Shown piece by piece: positions 63,577 to 64,000 of a stretch of 64,000 nucleotides of DNA. Position numbers and translations under genes: made by a program. The stretch lies in NCBI RefSeq assembly GCF_013155125.1, contig NZ_CP053564.1, forward strand, positions 3,479,501 through 3,543,500. Direction: 5' to 3'. The stretch is from Pseudonocardia broussonetiae. GTDB taxonomy: Bacteria; Actinomycetota; Actinomycetes; Mycobacteriales; Pseudonocardiaceae. Position 1 is the first letter of the stretch. Every line of letters starts with the position of its first letter. The notes under the pieces are model-generated. The model did no database searches, was not told the origin of the DNA, and was given only the letters and a program-made list of their open reading frames with translations.

Positions 63577-64000
63577 CGGTCGGCTCCGATCAGCTCGTGC
63601 GCCGCGTCGAGGTCCCCGGGGGTCTTGAGCGCGAGCGTGGTGGTGCCCTTCAGGGCCCGCTTCACGAGCCCGGTGAGCGCCCCCGCCGGCGGCAGCTCGG
63701 CCGTCGCGGTGACGCCGAGCTCGCGCAGCGCGTCCATGCAGGCGTCCCACCGTACGGGGCGGGTGACCTGGTCCACCAGGCGGCGCAGGGCGTCGGCGCC
63801 GTCGGTGACGACGGCCCCGTCGGCGTTGGACAGCAGGGGCCGGACCGGGTCGCTCGTCGACAGTCCCTCGGCGTGGGTGCGCAGGGCGTCCTGGGCGGTC
63901 GCCATGAAGCGCGTGTGGAACGCGCCGGCCACCGGCAGCGGCATCACCCGCGCCCGCTCCGGGGGGTTCTCGGCGAGCGCGGCGAGCGCGTCGACGGGCC
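63573..64000 (-). CDS. fabD: Malonyl-CoA:ACP transacylase FabD (C-terminal part, cut by window edge)
   Basis: The last about 142 codons are present. PLPVAGAFHTRFM carries the catalytic His of FabD, followed by NADGAVVTDG and VTRPVRWDACMDALRELGVT, the conserved C-terminal segments. The GHSLG nucleophile lies beyond the right edge. Coupled to fabH. Confidence 0.93.
   Translation of the reverse strand, partial: PVDALAALAENPPERARVMPLPVAGAFHTRFMATAQDALRTHAEGLSTSDPVRPLLSNADGAVVTDGADALRRLVDQVTRPVRWDACMDALRELGVTATAELPPAGALTGLVKRALKGTTTLALKTPGDLDAAHELIGADR

Overview
The window looks like chromosome from a high-GC actinobacterium, most likely of the order Pseudonocardiales (Pseudonocardia-like). This is inferred from the near-exclusive use of G/C-ending codons, frequent GTG starts, and a gene order that matches the mycobacterial recA-miaB-miaA-dapF-hflX-lexA-nrdR neighbourhood. 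The actinobacterial SOS box (TCGAAC-N4-GTTCG) sits in front of both recA and lexA. I found no rRNA, tRNA, CRISPR array, insertion sequence or prophage.

Layout. (1) 0-5 kb: a Baeyer-Villiger monooxygenase divergent from a translationally coupled nitroreductase / acyl-CoA synthetase / TetR operon, with a perfect palindromic operator between them; probably a catabolic module. (2) 5-12.5 kb: an unusual long YidD, the giant helicase Lhr, a hemerythrin protein, a CoA-transferase and a previously uncalled 40-residue membrane protein. (3) 12.5-15 kb: DUF3046, recA, recX. (4) 15-38 kb: a block lying between recX and miaB, which are close together in mycobacteria. It holds a DsbA-fold reductase, a LysR regulator, two complete tandem succinate dehydrogenase/fumarate reductase operons of different classes, a five-gene methylamine-utilisation-like redox cluster, an S9 peptidase, the gluABCD amino-acid importer with a divergent two-component pair, an ABA4-like/membrane-protein pair under a TetR regulator, and an orphan TAXI lipoprotein. 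(5) 38-49.6 kb: miaB, an Rv2732c-like membrane protein, an AbiEi/VSR-type endonuclease-like gene, a repeat-rich DUF349 protein, miaA, dapF, hflX, a secreted propeller-like protein and a universal stress protein. (6) 49.6-55 kb: lexA, a divergent SOS-controlled membrane protein in the place of chiZ/divS, nrdR and the B12-dependent ribonucleotide reductase nrdJ. (7) 55-61 kb: small metabolic and secreted genes and DUF3145. (8) 61-64 kb: the type II fatty-acid operon fabD-fabH-acpP-fabF, cut by the window edge.

The most interesting part is 24.66-27.65 kb. Five tightly packed genes encode an unknown soluble protein, a membrane-anchored thioredoxin-fold protein (MauD-like), a Tat-exported six-cysteine protein, a polytopic membrane protein and a small CxxC thioredoxin-fold protein. 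The membrane-protein frame is interrupted by one TGA codon. A hairpin 32 nt downstream carries a GGTCT apical loop, as bacterial SECIS elements do, so selenocysteine is one explanation and a nonsense mutation the other. A second otherwise intact gene (ABA4-like, 35.1-35.5 kb) carries an in-frame TAG, which argues for caution.

Non-coding structure is rich. Two homologous, compensatorily changed palindromes sit exactly on the stop codons of two neighbouring genes (40.25 and 41.24 kb). A 28-bp hairpin follows the second sdh operon. A nested palindrome follows recX, and 19 bp of it recur inside a coding sequence 12 kb away. Several minisatellite-type tandem repeats lie in and between genes.
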